41,453 nt of DNA from Myxococcales bacterium (GTDB lineage Bacteria; Myxococcota_A; Polyangia; Haliangiales; Haliangiaceae). This document shows, in pieces, positions 1-8,405 of the stretch; the first letter of the stretch is position 1; each line of letters begins with the position of its first letter. The notes under the pieces were generated by a model that did not search any database, was not told where the DNA came from, and was given only the letters and a program-made list of their open reading frames with translations. The position numbers and the translations under genes are program-made. The stretch lies in NCBI GenBank assembly GCA_028287115.1, contig JAQBQF010000188.1, positions 1 to 41,453 of the forward strand, read 5' to 3'.

Positions 1-1211
1 AACCGCGACACGCGCCCGCCGCGGCGCTTGCCCGGATCGACGTCGAAGAATTCACCGGGCACCGTGATCACTTTGCGTTCGAGCGCGGCGCGGAAGAAGC
101 TCATGCCGTCGCTGATCGCGGCCGGTAAGTGGTCGGCCGACGCCCACACGTAGAACGTGCCCTCGGGCGGCAGATCGACGGTGAAGCCGAGGTCGCGCAA
201 GCCGTTGAGGAGCTTCGCGCGCTTCTTACCGAATGCCGTCTGGATCGCCCGCGTCTCGGCCATCGCGACGGTCGGCGCGAGGAGCTCGATCGCCTTGCGT
301 TGCAGTGGCCGCGAGCCGCCGCCGTCGAGGAACGAGCCGGCCGAGACCACGCCTTCGATGATCTTCTTCGGCGCGACCGTCCAGGTGACGCGCCAGCCCG
401 GATATCGCCAGTTCTTCGTCAGGCCGTCGAGGATCACGACCGGATCGCGATCGACGTCCTCGACATAACGCGCGGCGGTCTCGATGCCGCCTTGCGCGAC
501 GAGATCGGGACGCCACACGTAGTGCGAGTAGAACTCGTCGAAGATCAGCGCGCAGTCGAGCTCGCGGCCCACCGCGACCCACTCCGCGAGCGCATCGCCG
601 CCGATGACTTTTCCGGTCGGGTTCGACGGATTGGACGCGAGGATCGCGGACAGGCCGCGGCCGAGCACTTCGCGGCGGAGATCCGCGCCCGAGAACGCAT
701 AGCCGCGCTCCGGCTCGAGCAAGATCGGGATCGGCGAGAACAGCCGGAACACGCTCAGCAGCTCTTCGTAGGCCGTGTAGTCCGGCAGGAAATGGCCGAG
801 GTTGATATTGCCGAGCGACGCTGCGACGCGCGTCAGCGCGGAGCGACCGCCACCGGAGATCGCGACGTTCTCGGCGCTGTACTTGCTCGGCAGGCCGCGG
901 CGAAACAGCTCGTTGTAATAGCCGGCGATCGCTTCGCGGAGCTCCCACAGACCCGCGACAGGCGCGTATTCGTGATCTCCGGCGAGCACCGGCAGCTCGC
1001 TGATCCGCGGCGGCGAGCCGGGCAGCGCTTCGCTCTCCGGCATGCCCTGCCCCAGGTTGCACCAGTCGTCGGCGTGCTGCCCGTAGCCTCGGCGATTCGC
1101 TTCGGTCGTGACGTAGATGACACCGGTCCGAGGGACATCGCGAAATGCGGCGAAGCTCGCCTCGACAAGCTTGGGCCCCGATCCCGTCTTCGGACGCGGA
1201 AACTGCGACAT
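1..1211 (-). CDS. PLP-dependent class I/II aminotransferase, 3' end beyond window
   Basis: About 403 residues are visible and the frame is still open at the left edge, so the C-terminus is missing. The protein reads as a fold-type I aminotransferase. The cofactor-binding Gly/Ser-rich turn (ISGGGRSALTR) lies near residue 125, the ASNPSNPTG substrate/PLP motif follows, then FDEFYSHYVW, and the Schiff-base lysine sits in LTKNWRYPGWR (K266). It would move an amino group between an amino acid and a 2-oxo acid in the cytosol; the substrate cannot be told from sequence. The ATG at 1211 begins MSQFPRPKTG. A TAGGCT box (1221-1226 on the minus strand) lies 9 nt upstream and there is no SD, so the transcript is probably almost leaderless. 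The gene is divergent from holB. Confidence 0.85.
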   Translation of the reverse strand, partial: MSQFPRPKTGSGPKLVEASFAAFRDVPRTGVIYVTTEANRRGYGQHADDWCNLGQGMPESEALPGSPPRISELPVLAGDHEYAPVAGLWELREAIAGYYNELFRRGLPSKYSAENVAISGGGRSALTRVAASLGNINLGHFLPDYTAYEELLSVFRLFSPIPILLEPERGYAFSGADLRREVLGRGLSAILASNPSNPTGKVIGGDALAEWVAVGRELDCALIFDEFYSHYVWRPDLVAQGGIETAARYVEDVDRDPVVILDGLTKNWRYPGWRVTWTVAPKKIIEGVVSAGSFLDGGGSRPLQRKAIELLAPTVAMAETRAIQTAFGKKRAKLLNGLRDLGFTVDLPPEGTFYVWASADHLPAAISDGMSFFRAALERKVITVPGEFFDVDPGKRRGGRVSR

Positions 1212-1325
1212 GCGGCGCACAGCCTAGCATCGGGCCAACGGGCTTCACATCTTATTGGCCGCGGTGGCGTCATCGTTTGTCTCATCGCAGATCGTCACGC
1301 GGTCATCGCGACCTATCACGTGTGC

Positions 1326-1338
1326 TAGCTTGCGTCCG
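1326..1338 (+). promoter_or_regulatory. -10 box of holB, leaderless start
   Basis: TAGCTT at 1326-1331 is followed by 6 nt and then the GTG at 1338. Transcription should start at or next to the start codon. No SD is present. No clear -35 is visible. Confidence 0.5.
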
Positions 1339-2180
1339 TGTCGATCTGGGAAGGGCTATCAGGTCAAGACCGTGTCGTCGGGTTGCTCCGGCGCGCGATC
1401 CAGGGTGGCCGCGTCCCTCACGCCTACTTGTTCAGCGGCCCGCCGAACGCTCCGCTGGTCGATACCGCGATCGCGCTCGCCGTCGCGCTCAACTGCGAGG
1501 TCGCGCGCGGCGAAGGCTGCGGACAGTGCGACTCGTGCTCGAAGATCATCGGCGGGTTTCATCCCGACGTCGTCACCCTCGTTCGCGAGGGCGCCGCCAA
1601 TATCGTGCCGATCGAGAGCGTGCGAACCCAGGTGATCGCGCGGATCGGGCTGCCTCCGCACGAAGCCGACGTTCGCGTGTTCGTCGTCGAAGAAGCGACC
1701 TCGATGGCGCCACCCGCCGCGAATGCCTTGCTGAAGACCCTCGAAGAACCGCCGCCGCGGACGTTGTTCGTGTTGTGTACGACCGCGCCCGAACAGCTCT
1801 TGCCGACGATTCGTAGCCGCTGCCAGCGCGTGCGCTTTGGTGGTGGAGGAATCGCGCAGGATGCCGATCCGGCGCGGGCCGAACGGATCGCGCGCCTCGG
1901 CGACGAGCTCGCCGGTGACGATCATGATCCGTCGCTGCCGCAGCGGGTCGCCGAAGGAAAAGGCGATGCGGCACTCGTGCTCGTCGCGGCGGCTACTCGG
2001 CTTCATGCACAGGCGCATGCCGCCGCGGAACGCGCGGATCTCAGGACGGCAAAGCGCGCGGCGCAGCGCGCCCAGACGGTCCTGTCGTGGCACACCGCCG
2101 TCGCGATTCACAATGCGAACCCCGCGCTCGCGATCGATGCGCTGGTCGCACAGCTCGCTCAGCAGGATGTCGTGTCGTGA
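1338..2180 (+). CDS. holB: DNA polymerase III clamp-loader subunit delta'
   Basis: This 280-residue protein is a subunit of the clamp loader that places the beta sliding clamp on primed DNA. The AAA+ N-terminus starts IWEGLSGQDRVV. The P-loop position reads FSGPPNAP without GKT/S, as expected for the non-hydrolysing delta' subunit rather than DnaX. A zinc module of four cysteines (C53, C61, C64, C67) follows. The region around residue 118 is a degenerate Walker B (VFVVEEA). ALLKTLEEPPP and the SRC motif (S160-R161-C162) are the family hallmarks. The start is GTG with no SD. The stop overlaps the GTG of ricT. The order holB-ricT matches Bacillus holB-yaaT. The delta subunit (holA) is encoded elsewhere in this window, at 32075-33106. 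Confidence 0.93.
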   Translation: MSIWEGLSGQDRVVGLLRRAIQGGRVPHAYLFSGPPNAPLVDTAIALAVALNCEVARGEGCGQCDSCSKIIGGFHPDVVTLVREGAANIVPIESVRTQVIARIGLPPHEADVRVFVVEEATSMAPPAANALLKTLEEPPPRTLFVLCTTAPEQLLPTIRSRCQRVRFGGGGIAQDADPARAERIARLGDELAGDDHDPSLPQRVAEGKGDAALVLVAAATRLHAQAHAAAERADLRTAKRAAQRAQTVLSWHTAVAIHNANPALAIDALVAQLAQQDVVS

Positions 2181-4243
2181 GCGAGCCCGAAGATCCAGGC
2201 GCCGGCGACGAGGCAGATGAGACCGAAGACTCCGAAGACAGCGGCCCGGAGACCCCGGCAGGAACCGCCGAAGCGGGTGGCGAGCCCGCGCGACGCAAGC
2301 GACGCCGTAGGCGCCGGCGACGTGGCGGAGACGAGCAAGCGGTCGGCGCAGCCGATCCGAATGCACCACGGCCACCGCAGCAGCGTCCGCCCGATCAACG
2401 CGACGATCGCCAGCAGCGTCCGCCCGATCGACGCGATGATCGACAGCAGCCACGCGCGCGCGGCGATGGTCGGCTCTCCGAAGGCGCGCCCGGCGCCGAT
2501 CTGATCGCCGCGCAGGGCGATGCGCTTCCGACGGGCGAGGCGTCACTCGATGCGTCCGCGTCCGGTGACGCCTCGGTGGCAACGGCCGCCGGACCGCGCG
2601 TCGATCAGGCGCCAGGCGACGGACGAAGCCCTCAGGGCCGCGATCGCCAGCAACCACGCGGCGACGGTCGCGGTCGCGATCGACAACGCGGTGATCGCGG
2701 GCCGCGCCCAGGCGGGGATCGCTCGCAACAAGGATCGCAAAGCGGACAAGCCGATGGTTCGCGCGGACCGCAACAAGGCGACCGTTCGCAACAAGGCGAC
2801 CGTTCGCAACAAGGTGCGCAAAGCGGTGATCGGTCACAGCAACCTGATCGCTCGCAACGTGGACCGCAACAAGGCGGCGATCGCTCGCAACGCGGTCCGC
2901 AGCAAGGCGGCGATCGTTCACAGCGCGGCGCGCAGCAAGGTGGTGATCGCTCGCAGCGCGGTGATCGGTCGCAGCGAGGTGCGCAGGCGCGCGGCGATCG
3001 GTCGCAAGCACAGCGGGGCGGCGATCGCACTCAGCAGTACGGCGAGGATCTCGAAGATCCGGCCGGAACGTCACTCGACGAGATTCCGTATGCGCGCGCG
3101 ACGCAGACCGAGGACACCGCGCAACCGCGCCCCGAGCCACCGCGAAGCTCGCAGCCTCGCGTCGAGGGCTTCGACGAAGAAGCCGCGCCCGAGACACCGT
3201 CGGCCGCCTGGGGTCACGACGACGACTCGCCGCTCAAGGCGGTCACGTTCGCGTCGGAGTTCCCGGCCGATGCGCCGGCCGATGACTTCGATCCGCTGAC
3301 CTATTCGTTGATCGATGGGCCGGGAGCACAGCTCGGAGAGGACGTCGTCAGCGCCGTCGGCGTGCGCTTCGTTCCCGCCGGTCGGATCCAGTGGTACGAC
3401 GCCGGCGATAGCGATTACATGCCCGGCGATCGGGTGCTCGTCGATGCCGATCGCGGAACCCGCCTGGCGTGGATCGCGACGCAGCCGACCCGCCGTGCAA
3501 CGCGCGATCGCGGCCTGCGCCGCGTGATCCGTCGTGCGAGCGAACAGGATCTGCGTGGCGAGAAGACCGGCGATGACGATCGCGCGCGCGCGCTGCGAAT
3601 CGCAAAGGACTCCGCGGCCGCACTGAAGCTCCCGCTCAAGGTCTTCCGCGTCGAGCTCACCGGAAATTTGCGAGGCGGCAAGCTCAACGTCTATTACACG
3701 AGCGACGATCGGCTCGATTTGCGCGACTTCGTCCGCGATGTCTCGCAACAGTCCGGCGCGCGCCTCGAGCTCCGTCAGCTCGGCGTGCGCGATGAAGCAA
3801 AGGTCGTCGGCGGCATCGGCTCGTGCGGCCTGACGCTGTGCTGCACGACGTGGCTCCCGGAGTTCGTCCCGGTGTCGATCAAGATGGCCAAGGATCAAGG
3901 CCTCGTGCTGTCGCCGACGAAAGTCTCCGGTCAGTGCGGTCGCCTCAAGTGCTGCCTCGTGTACGAGCAAGCTGGTTACGCGGAGATGCGCAAAGGACTC
4001 CCGAAGCTCGGCAAGCGTGTGATCGCGCCGCGCGGCGAAGGCAGGGTCGTCGAGGTCGACGTGCTGCGCCAACGAGTGCGCGTGTCCTACGGTCCTGGTG
4101 ACACCGAGGTCTTGCCTGCGGGCGAGGTTAAGCCGATGTTCCCGTCCGCAAACCAGCAGCGCCAGGACGACCACGATCCCAGCCACGATCCAAGCGACGG
4201 CGAGCTTCCCGAAGACGATCCGTCCGCACCGAGCGACGCATGA
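2177..4243 (+). CDS. ricT: PSP1/YaaT (RicT) family protein with long repetitive disordered N-terminal arm
   Basis: The GTG at 2177 overlaps the holB TGA (GTGA), giving 688 residues against roughly 275 for Bacillus RicT. The PSP1 domain occupies about residues 394-650. It carries GGIGSCGLTLCC, FVPVSIKMAKDQ, LSPTKVSGQCGRLKCC and LVYE, with six cysteines in the C..CC..C..CC pattern. In Bacillus these belong to the RicA-RicF-RicT complex, which carries Fe-S clusters and acts with RNase Y in mRNA processing; whether that holds here is inference. The N-terminal 390 residues look disordered: an acidic start, an Arg tract near residues 38-52, Gln/Pro/Arg/Asp-rich DRQQ/DRSQ repeats at about 154-289, then an acidic linker. 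This arm suggests RNA or ribosome binding. The C-terminal tail is Asp/Ser/Pro-rich. metG starts inside its stop codon. Confidence 0.9.
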   Translation: MSEPEDPGAGDEADETEDSEDSGPETPAGTAEAGGEPARRKRRRRRRRRGGDEQAVGAADPNAPRPPQQRPPDQRDDRQQRPPDRRDDRQQPRARGDGRLSEGAPGADLIAAQGDALPTGEASLDASASGDASVATAAGPRVDQAPGDGRSPQGRDRQQPRGDGRGRDRQRGDRGPRPGGDRSQQGSQSGQADGSRGPQQGDRSQQGDRSQQGAQSGDRSQQPDRSQRGPQQGGDRSQRGPQQGGDRSQRGAQQGGDRSQRGDRSQRGAQARGDRSQAQRGGDRTQQYGEDLEDPAGTSLDEIPYARATQTEDTAQPRPEPPRSSQPRVEGFDEEAAPETPSAAWGHDDDSPLKAVTFASEFPADAPADDFDPLTYSLIDGPGAQLGEDVVSAVGVRFVPAGRIQWYDAGDSDYMPGDRVLVDADRGTRLAWIATQPTRRATRDRGLRRVIRRASEQDLRGEKTGDDDRARALRIAKDSAAALKLPLKVFRVELTGNLRGGKLNVYYTSDDRLDLRDFVRDVSQQSGARLELRQLGVRDEAKVVGGIGSCGLTLCCTTWLPEFVPVSIKMAKDQGLVLSPTKVSGQCGRLKCCLVYEQAGYAEMRKGLPKLGKRVIAPRGEGRVVEVDVLRQRVRVSYGPGDTEVLPAGEVKPMFPSANQQRQDDHDPSHDPSDGELPEDDPSAPSDA
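2640..3045 (+). repeat. Degenerate tandem repeats coding for DRSQ/QGG units inside ricT
   Basis: The DNA is built from 18-27 bp degenerate units. The clearest pair is two perfect 18-bp copies (CAACAAGGCGACCGTTCG) at 2771-2806, followed by an 8-bp start of a third. The coded protein holds ten DRSQ and one DRTQ motif separated by QGG, RGP or QQG linkers. All unit lengths seen are multiples of three, so copy-number change would keep the frame. Confidence 0.85.
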
Positions 4244-6270
4244 CGCCCTTCTACATCACGACGCCGATCTACTACGTCAACGACGTTCCTCACCTCGGCC
4301 ACGCGTACACGACGATCGTCGCCGACATGCTCGCGCGATTTCATCGGATGCGCGGCGACGACACGCGATTTCTGACCGGCACGGACGAGCACGGGCAGAA
4401 AGTCGAGGAGACCGCGAACAAGCGCGGCCTCACGCCGCAGCAACTCGTCGATCAAGTCGCGCCGCGGTTCGAAGAAGCGTGGCAGCAGCTCGGCATCTCG
4501 CCGCATGGCTTTATCCGGACCACCGACGACAAGCACAAGAAGGTCGTCGCGACGCTGTGGCGGCAGATCCGCAAGCAGAACCCCGAGGATCTGTATCTCG
4601 CGTCGTATCAGGGCTGGTACTGCGTCGGTTGCGAAGCGTTCTACACCGAGAGTCAGCTCGCCAAGGACGGCGATCAGTGGGTCTGCACGGTCCACAAGAA
4701 GCCGGTCAACTGGATCGACAAAGAGCGGAGCTGGTTCTTCAAGCTCTCGAAGTACGCCGAGCCGCTGCTCGCTCACATCGCGAAGCATCCCGAGTTCATC
4801 CGGCCCGAGCAGTATCGCAGCGAGATCGTCTCGTTCTTGAAGGGCGGGCTGCGTGATCTCTCGGTGTCGCGCACGAGCTTCCAGTGGGGCATCCCGGTTC
4901 CGGAGGCCGATCCGGAAGGCCTGCCGCACGTGATCTACGTGTGGATGGACGCGCTGACGAACTATCTCAGCGACCTGTGCCCACCCGATGGATCGATCGG
5001 CGGCCCCGATGTCGCGAAGTACTGGCCGCACGCGATCCATCTGATCGGCAAAGACATCCTGCGGTTTCACGCCGTGTACTGGCCGGCGTTCTTGCTGTCG
5101 GCCGGATTGCCGCTGCCGAAGGGCATCTTCGCGCACGGCTGGTGGTCGGTACGCGGCGAGAAGATCTCGAAGTCGCTACCGGCGACGCGGATCGATCCGC
5201 TCAAGCTCGCCGACGCGCTCGGCACCGGCTCCCCGCTCGGCCGGCAGATCGGGATCGACGCCATGCGCTACTACCTGATGCGCGAGATGCCGCTCGGCAA
5301 CGACGGCGACTTCACGTTCGAGTCGCTGTTCGGACGGTTCAACGCCGAGCTCGCCAACGATCTCGGCAACCTGATCAACCGCAGCCTGACCGTGATCTCG
5401 AGCCTCGGGTTCGATGCCGGCATCACGCCGAAACCATCGGGTGGCATCGAGACGTCCGGAATCGCCGAGGTCGCTCGCAAGACCGTCGCAGACGCGACGA
5501 CCGCGTTCGAGCAATTTCAACTGTCGCGCGGTCTCGAGTCGATCTGGACGTTGATCCGCGAGGGCAATCGGTTCGTCGATGCGAGCGCACCGTGGAAGCT
5601 CGCGAAAGATCCCAGCAAGCGCGCGGAGCTCGAGACCACGCTGTACACGCTGCTCGCGATCCTTCACGTGATCGACAAGCTGATCGCCCCGGTGTTGCCT
5701 TCGACAGCGCGCACCCTGCACGGCTGGCTGACGGGTCGCGCCGACGAGGCGATCACCTGGCCGGCCGCGGACCCGCTGGCGGAACCGTTCGAGGTTCGCA
5801 AGCCCGACCCACACACGCCGCTGTTTCCGCGGCTCGACGACAAGATGCAGGCCGCGATCTTCACGCAGATGGTCCCTCCCGACGTTGCCGCCGGGACCGC
5901 GGAGGCCAAGCCGCCCGAGGCCAAAGCCGCGCCGGTCAAACCTGCCGAGATCACGTTCGACGACTTCGCGAAGCTCGAGCTGCGCGTCGGCAAAGTGCTG
6001 GCCGCCGTCGCGGTCCCGAAGAAGGACAAGCTGCTCCACCTCCAGGTCGATCTCGGGGAGACCAAGCCGCGGTCGATCGTCGCCGGCATCGCGCAGGCAT
6101 ACAAGCCGGAGCTCCTCGTCGGGAAACAGGTGATTGTCGTCGCCAACCTGGCGCCGCGAAAGATGGCCGGGCTCGTGTCCGAGGGCATGATCTTGGCCGC
6201 GGGCGACGAGGCGATCTTGGGACTTTCGGCGGTGGATTCTGACGTTCCGCCGGGAACGCGAGTACGATAG
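4240..6270 (+). CDS. metG: Methionyl-tRNA synthetase with C-terminal tRNA-binding domain
   Basis: This 676-residue class I synthetase charges tRNA-Met. The HIGH-type motif reads PHLGH (residues 17-21). A single zinc knuckle has C128-x2-C131 and C149-x2-H152, the one-zinc arrangement. WVWMDALTNY-type residues line the active site and the KMSKS loop reads KISKS at 308-312. The anticodon-binding helical domain contains the NRSLTVISSLGF segment. A C-terminal EMAPII-like domain from about residue 575 (FDDFAKLELRVGKV, ending near VSEGMILAAGDE) follows an Ala/Pro/Lys linker and is the usual dimerising, tRNA-binding module. The ATG overlaps the ricT stop (ATGA), so the gene is coupled to holB-ricT. 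Confidence 0.97.
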   Translation: MTPFYITTPIYYVNDVPHLGHAYTTIVADMLARFHRMRGDDTRFLTGTDEHGQKVEETANKRGLTPQQLVDQVAPRFEEAWQQLGISPHGFIRTTDDKHKKVVATLWRQIRKQNPEDLYLASYQGWYCVGCEAFYTESQLAKDGDQWVCTVHKKPVNWIDKERSWFFKLSKYAEPLLAHIAKHPEFIRPEQYRSEIVSFLKGGLRDLSVSRTSFQWGIPVPEADPEGLPHVIYVWMDALTNYLSDLCPPDGSIGGPDVAKYWPHAIHLIGKDILRFHAVYWPAFLLSAGLPLPKGIFAHGWWSVRGEKISKSLPATRIDPLKLADALGTGSPLGRQIGIDAMRYYLMREMPLGNDGDFTFESLFGRFNAELANDLGNLINRSLTVISSLGFDAGITPKPSGGIETSGIAEVARKTVADATTAFEQFQLSRGLESIWTLIREGNRFVDASAPWKLAKDPSKRAELETTLYTLLAILHVIDKLIAPVLPSTARTLHGWLTGRADEAITWPAADPLAEPFEVRKPDPHTPLFPRLDDKMQAAIFTQMVPPDVAAGTAEAKPPEAKAAPVKPAEITFDDFAKLELRVGKVLAAVAVPKKDKLLHLQVDLGETKPRSIVAGIAQAYKPELLVGKQVIVVANLAPRKMAGLVSEGMILAAGDEAILGLSAVDSDVPPGTRVR

Positions 6271-6276
6271 GCGCTC

Positions 6277-6705
6277 ATGAGCGAGCACCGTCGCGCACCG
6301 CGCCTCGTGGTCAACGCACCGGCCGTCGTCGAGTCGATCGGTCAAGCAGCGATCCAGCTGCACCCCAATCTCGCGCGCGTATTTCGGCGCGTCGAATCGG
6401 ATCGCAGCTCGATCGGAACGAAATTTCCGGCGGTCGTCCGCGATCTGTCGACCAATGGCGCGTTCGTCTCCGGTGCGCCGCTACCGCTGCTCGCGCGCGT
6501 CGCGATCAAGTTCGACGTCAAGGGCGTCGGCACGATCGACGCGGTCGGCTGGGTGCTGTGGCAGCGCATGGACGATTGCGAGCTCCCCGGTCAGGGCGCG
6601 AACACGACGTTGCCCAAGGGCTTCGGCGTGCTGTTCGAAGCGATCCCGCTCGAGACGCGAGCTGCGATCGCGGCGCTCGTCGGGTCGATCGCGCATCGTG
6701 GCTAG
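6277..6705 (+). CDS. PilZ-domain protein, predicted c-di-GMP receptor
   Basis: This 142-residue protein is essentially one PilZ domain. The c-di-GMP-binding RxxxR motif is R5-R6-A-P-R9 at the very N-terminus. The DxSxxG motif is D56-L-S-T-N-G61 and the domain closes with GFGVLFE. Both nucleotide-contact motifs are intact, so binding is likely although the output is unknown. An extra segment (about residues 18-48) lies between the two motifs and contains no recognisable domain. The gene begins 6 nt after metG, and a TACGAT box lies 8 nt before the ATG within the metG 3' end. The last 8 nt overlap the next gene. Confidence 0.85.
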   Translation: MSEHRRAPRLVVNAPAVVESIGQAAIQLHPNLARVFRRVESDRSSIGTKFPAVVRDLSTNGAFVSGAPLPLLARVAIKFDVKGVGTIDAVGWVLWQRMDDCELPGQGANTTLPKGFGVLFEAIPLETRAAIAALVGSIAHRG

Positions 6706-7168
6706 CTTTCGGTTTCTGCCGCGGTATCGAGCCGTCGCGCTCTCCGCGATGGGGATCGGCGGGACCCTCGGTGTCGTGTCGCTCGCGCTACTCGGGGCCG
6801 CCCTGCTCCCCCTCGCGACCGGTGCCGCCGGTATCGCGCTCGGCGCCGCCTATCTGATGTCACCGGCGTGGAAGCTCGAAGTGGTCGCGGACGACAGCGG
6901 GCTCGAGGTGCGCAGCGCATCGAAGCAACGCTTCCGGATCGCGTGGGCCGAGGTCGTGCGCGTCGTCGCGTCGCCGACCACGCAGACGTGCTTCGTCAAC
7001 GGCGGCGCGCCCGAGAAGAGCTTGCTCGTCCCCGGGGTCGGCGCACCGGCGCCCTACGATATCGCCGACAAACCCGCGCTGTACGCCGCGATCATCGCGC
7101 ACGTGCCCGCGGACAAGGTCGAGATCGTCGAGTCGATCGAGAAGGCGCGCGCGGCCACTACTTCGTAG
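6698..7168 (+). CDS. Small membrane protein with two TM segments and a PH-like C-terminal domain
   Basis: The start chosen is the GTG at 6698, which overlaps the PilZ stop by 8 nt; no better start lies downstream before the membrane segment. The 156-residue product has two hydrophobic segments (about 12-35 and 36-55) forming a hairpin. A soluble beta-rich domain follows (WKLEVVADDSGLEV, FRIAWAEVVRVVA), in the style of bacterial PH / YdbT-like domains that recur after short TM hairpins. I do not recognise the family with certainty. A protein with the same layout is coded at 37303-37845. Coupling to a PilZ gene hints at a membrane partner in c-di-GMP signalling, which is inference. Confidence 0.75.
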   Translation: MASFRFLPRYRAVALSAMGIGGTLGVVSLALLGAALLPLATGAAGIALGAAYLMSPAWKLEVVADDSGLEVRSASKQRFRIAWAEVVRVVASPTTQTCFVNGGAPEKSLLVPGVGAPAPYDIADKPALYAAIIAHVPADKVEIVESIEKARAATTS

Positions 7169-8306
7169 GTGGATCGGGCCAGTGCTGTGCGGGCTCGCCG
7201 GGGCGAAGACAACGCGGCGCCGTGATCTTCGACGACCAGCGGTCGAGACTCGCCTGGTCGGGCGTCATCAACATCAGCAGCGTGCTGTTACCGGGACACA
7301 TCACCTGCTGGGCGAGCCCGACGACATGCTCCTTCTCGATCGTGAGATCGAATGAAATCAAGCCGTCCGGCCGAACCTCGCCGACCCGGATCGACCCGCC
7401 CATCGCAGCGCCGAAGCCCTTCTCGAGGAGCTCCCTCAACGGGCCCGCAGTCGCGCCGCCCGGCTGAACGATCAGCGCGGAGGTTCCGTCGGTGAGCTGG
7501 AGCTGGATGCCCTCCTTCGCCGCCACGTACCAGCCGGGAAGATCGAGCTCGACTCCGATCTGCGCTGCCCCGGCTTCGAGGGCTGCGTCCGGCGTGCAGC
7601 GAACGGTCGCGAGCATCCGGGCGTGGAGCGTTTCGGTGCCGTCACCCGCGGTCATCACGATCAGGTGGCGCGTACCGCATGGGACGACGGTCATGATGAT
7701 CTCGGTCTTGTCCGTCGAGATCGTGAGCGTGTCGACCTTCACTCCAGCGAGGTCGCCGACCACGAGCTTCCCCGGATTATTCGAGCCCGAGAGAGCGCGG
7801 CCGAGCATCTGCAGCTGATCGGGATCGAGGCGACCGCCCGGCTCCCAATCGACACCTGCAACCCCGCCCGTGCCGCCGACATCGAGGACGTGAACCGAGC
7901 CCGCCGTGTAGCTAGCCGGTTTCTCCTTGGTCTCGCCGCGCGGCAGATCGATCGAGAAGCCGGGGAACGAGCGCGTCGATAGGACCACTCGCGACAGCGG
8001 CGGCGCGAACGCGAAGGCGAGACCCGCGGCGACGGCAGCGCCCGCAAGCGCGGCACCGATGACCAGCGGCAGCGGCGGCCAGCGTCTCGGTTTGAGATCG
8101 CGAAGGATCGTGCCCGCCGCCACCCCGAGGCCGGCACTGAACCCCGGAAACACGAACGACAGCTTCGACCGCCACAAGAAAGGCAGCACGCCGAAGCGAT
8201 ACGCGAGCAGCGCGACGGACGCGCCCGCAGCCGCGACGGCGGCGAGATACGGCCATCGCCGCGTGTCCGCCTGGACCGCCGGTACGATCGGTTCTGAGCT
8301 CTCCAT
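7158..8306 (-). CDS. Membrane protein of unknown function, three TM segments and a large outside domain
   Basis: The protein has 382 residues. Three hydrophobic segments lie at about 18-40, 48-68 and 79-102. A soluble domain of about 280 residues follows, with FPGFSIDLPRGETKEK, repeated beta-strand-like segments and two cysteines (VVPCGTRHL, VRCTPDA). The soluble part resembles no enzyme family I can name. The pattern 'short polar fold preceded by SFPGFSIDLP' is common in lipoproteins and membrane proteins that carry PsbP/DUF1795-like folds, a tentative analogy only. Transcription likely starts at the codon: TAGGTT (8313-8318) lies 6 nt before the ATG. The 3' end overlaps the convergent gene by 11 nt. 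Confidence 0.75.
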   Translation of the reverse strand: MESSEPIVPAVQADTRRWPYLAAVAAAGASVALLAYRFGVLPFLWRSKLSFVFPGFSAGLGVAAGTILRDLKPRRWPPLPLVIGAALAGAAVAAGLAFAFAPPLSRVVLSTRSFPGFSIDLPRGETKEKPASYTAGSVHVLDVGGTGGVAGVDWEPGGRLDPDQLQMLGRALSGSNNPGKLVVGDLAGVKVDTLTISTDKTEIIMTVVPCGTRHLIVMTAGDGTETLHARMLATVRCTPDAALEAGAAQIGVELDLPGWYVAAKEGIQLQLTDGTSALIVQPGGATAGPLRELLEKGFGAAMGGSIRVGEVRPDGLISFDLTIEKEHVVGLAQQVMCPGNSTLLMLMTPDQASLDRWSSKITAPRCLRPGEPAQHWPDPPTK

Positions 8307-8318
8307 GGGCGGAACCTA
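8307..8318 (-). promoter_or_regulatory. -10 box TAGGTT, leaderless start of the 7158-8306 gene
   Basis: On the minus strand TAGGTT (8318 to 8313) is followed by 6 nt (CCGCCC) and the ATG at 8306. There is no SD. The same hexamer and spacing occur in the divergent gene at 8406. Confidence 0.55.
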
Positions 8319-8393
8319 TCGGGACCGCGCGGCGGCGTCAGCAAATACATGCGGCCGGATCGGCGGTCCGACGGCCGGCGTATGTATCTCTGC

Positions 8394-8405
8394 TAGGTTC
8401 CGGGG
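8394..8405 (+). promoter_or_regulatory. -10 box TAGGTT, leaderless start of the HEAT gene
   Basis: TAGGTT at 8394-8399 is followed by 6 nt and the GTG at 8406. The divergent neighbour has an identical box and spacing. Confidence 0.55.

Noticed and set aside
129..1328. A plus-strand frame opposite the aminotransferase
   Set aside because: The minus strand carries all PLP-enzyme motifs; this frame has none.
2640..3045. CRISPR-like repeat array
   Set aside because: Units are short, in frame, without unique spacers, and code a low-complexity protein segment.
1359..3197. A 612-codon minus-strand open frame across holB and ricT
   Set aside because: Opposite two well-supported genes, very Arg/Asp-rich and without motifs. 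Its length comes from GC bias and the repeats.
2520..3299. A second plus-strand frame through the ricT repeats (RNKATVRNK-type)
   Set aside because: Open only because the repeats lack stops in that frame; no SD or -10 box fits, and the flanks do not look like protein.
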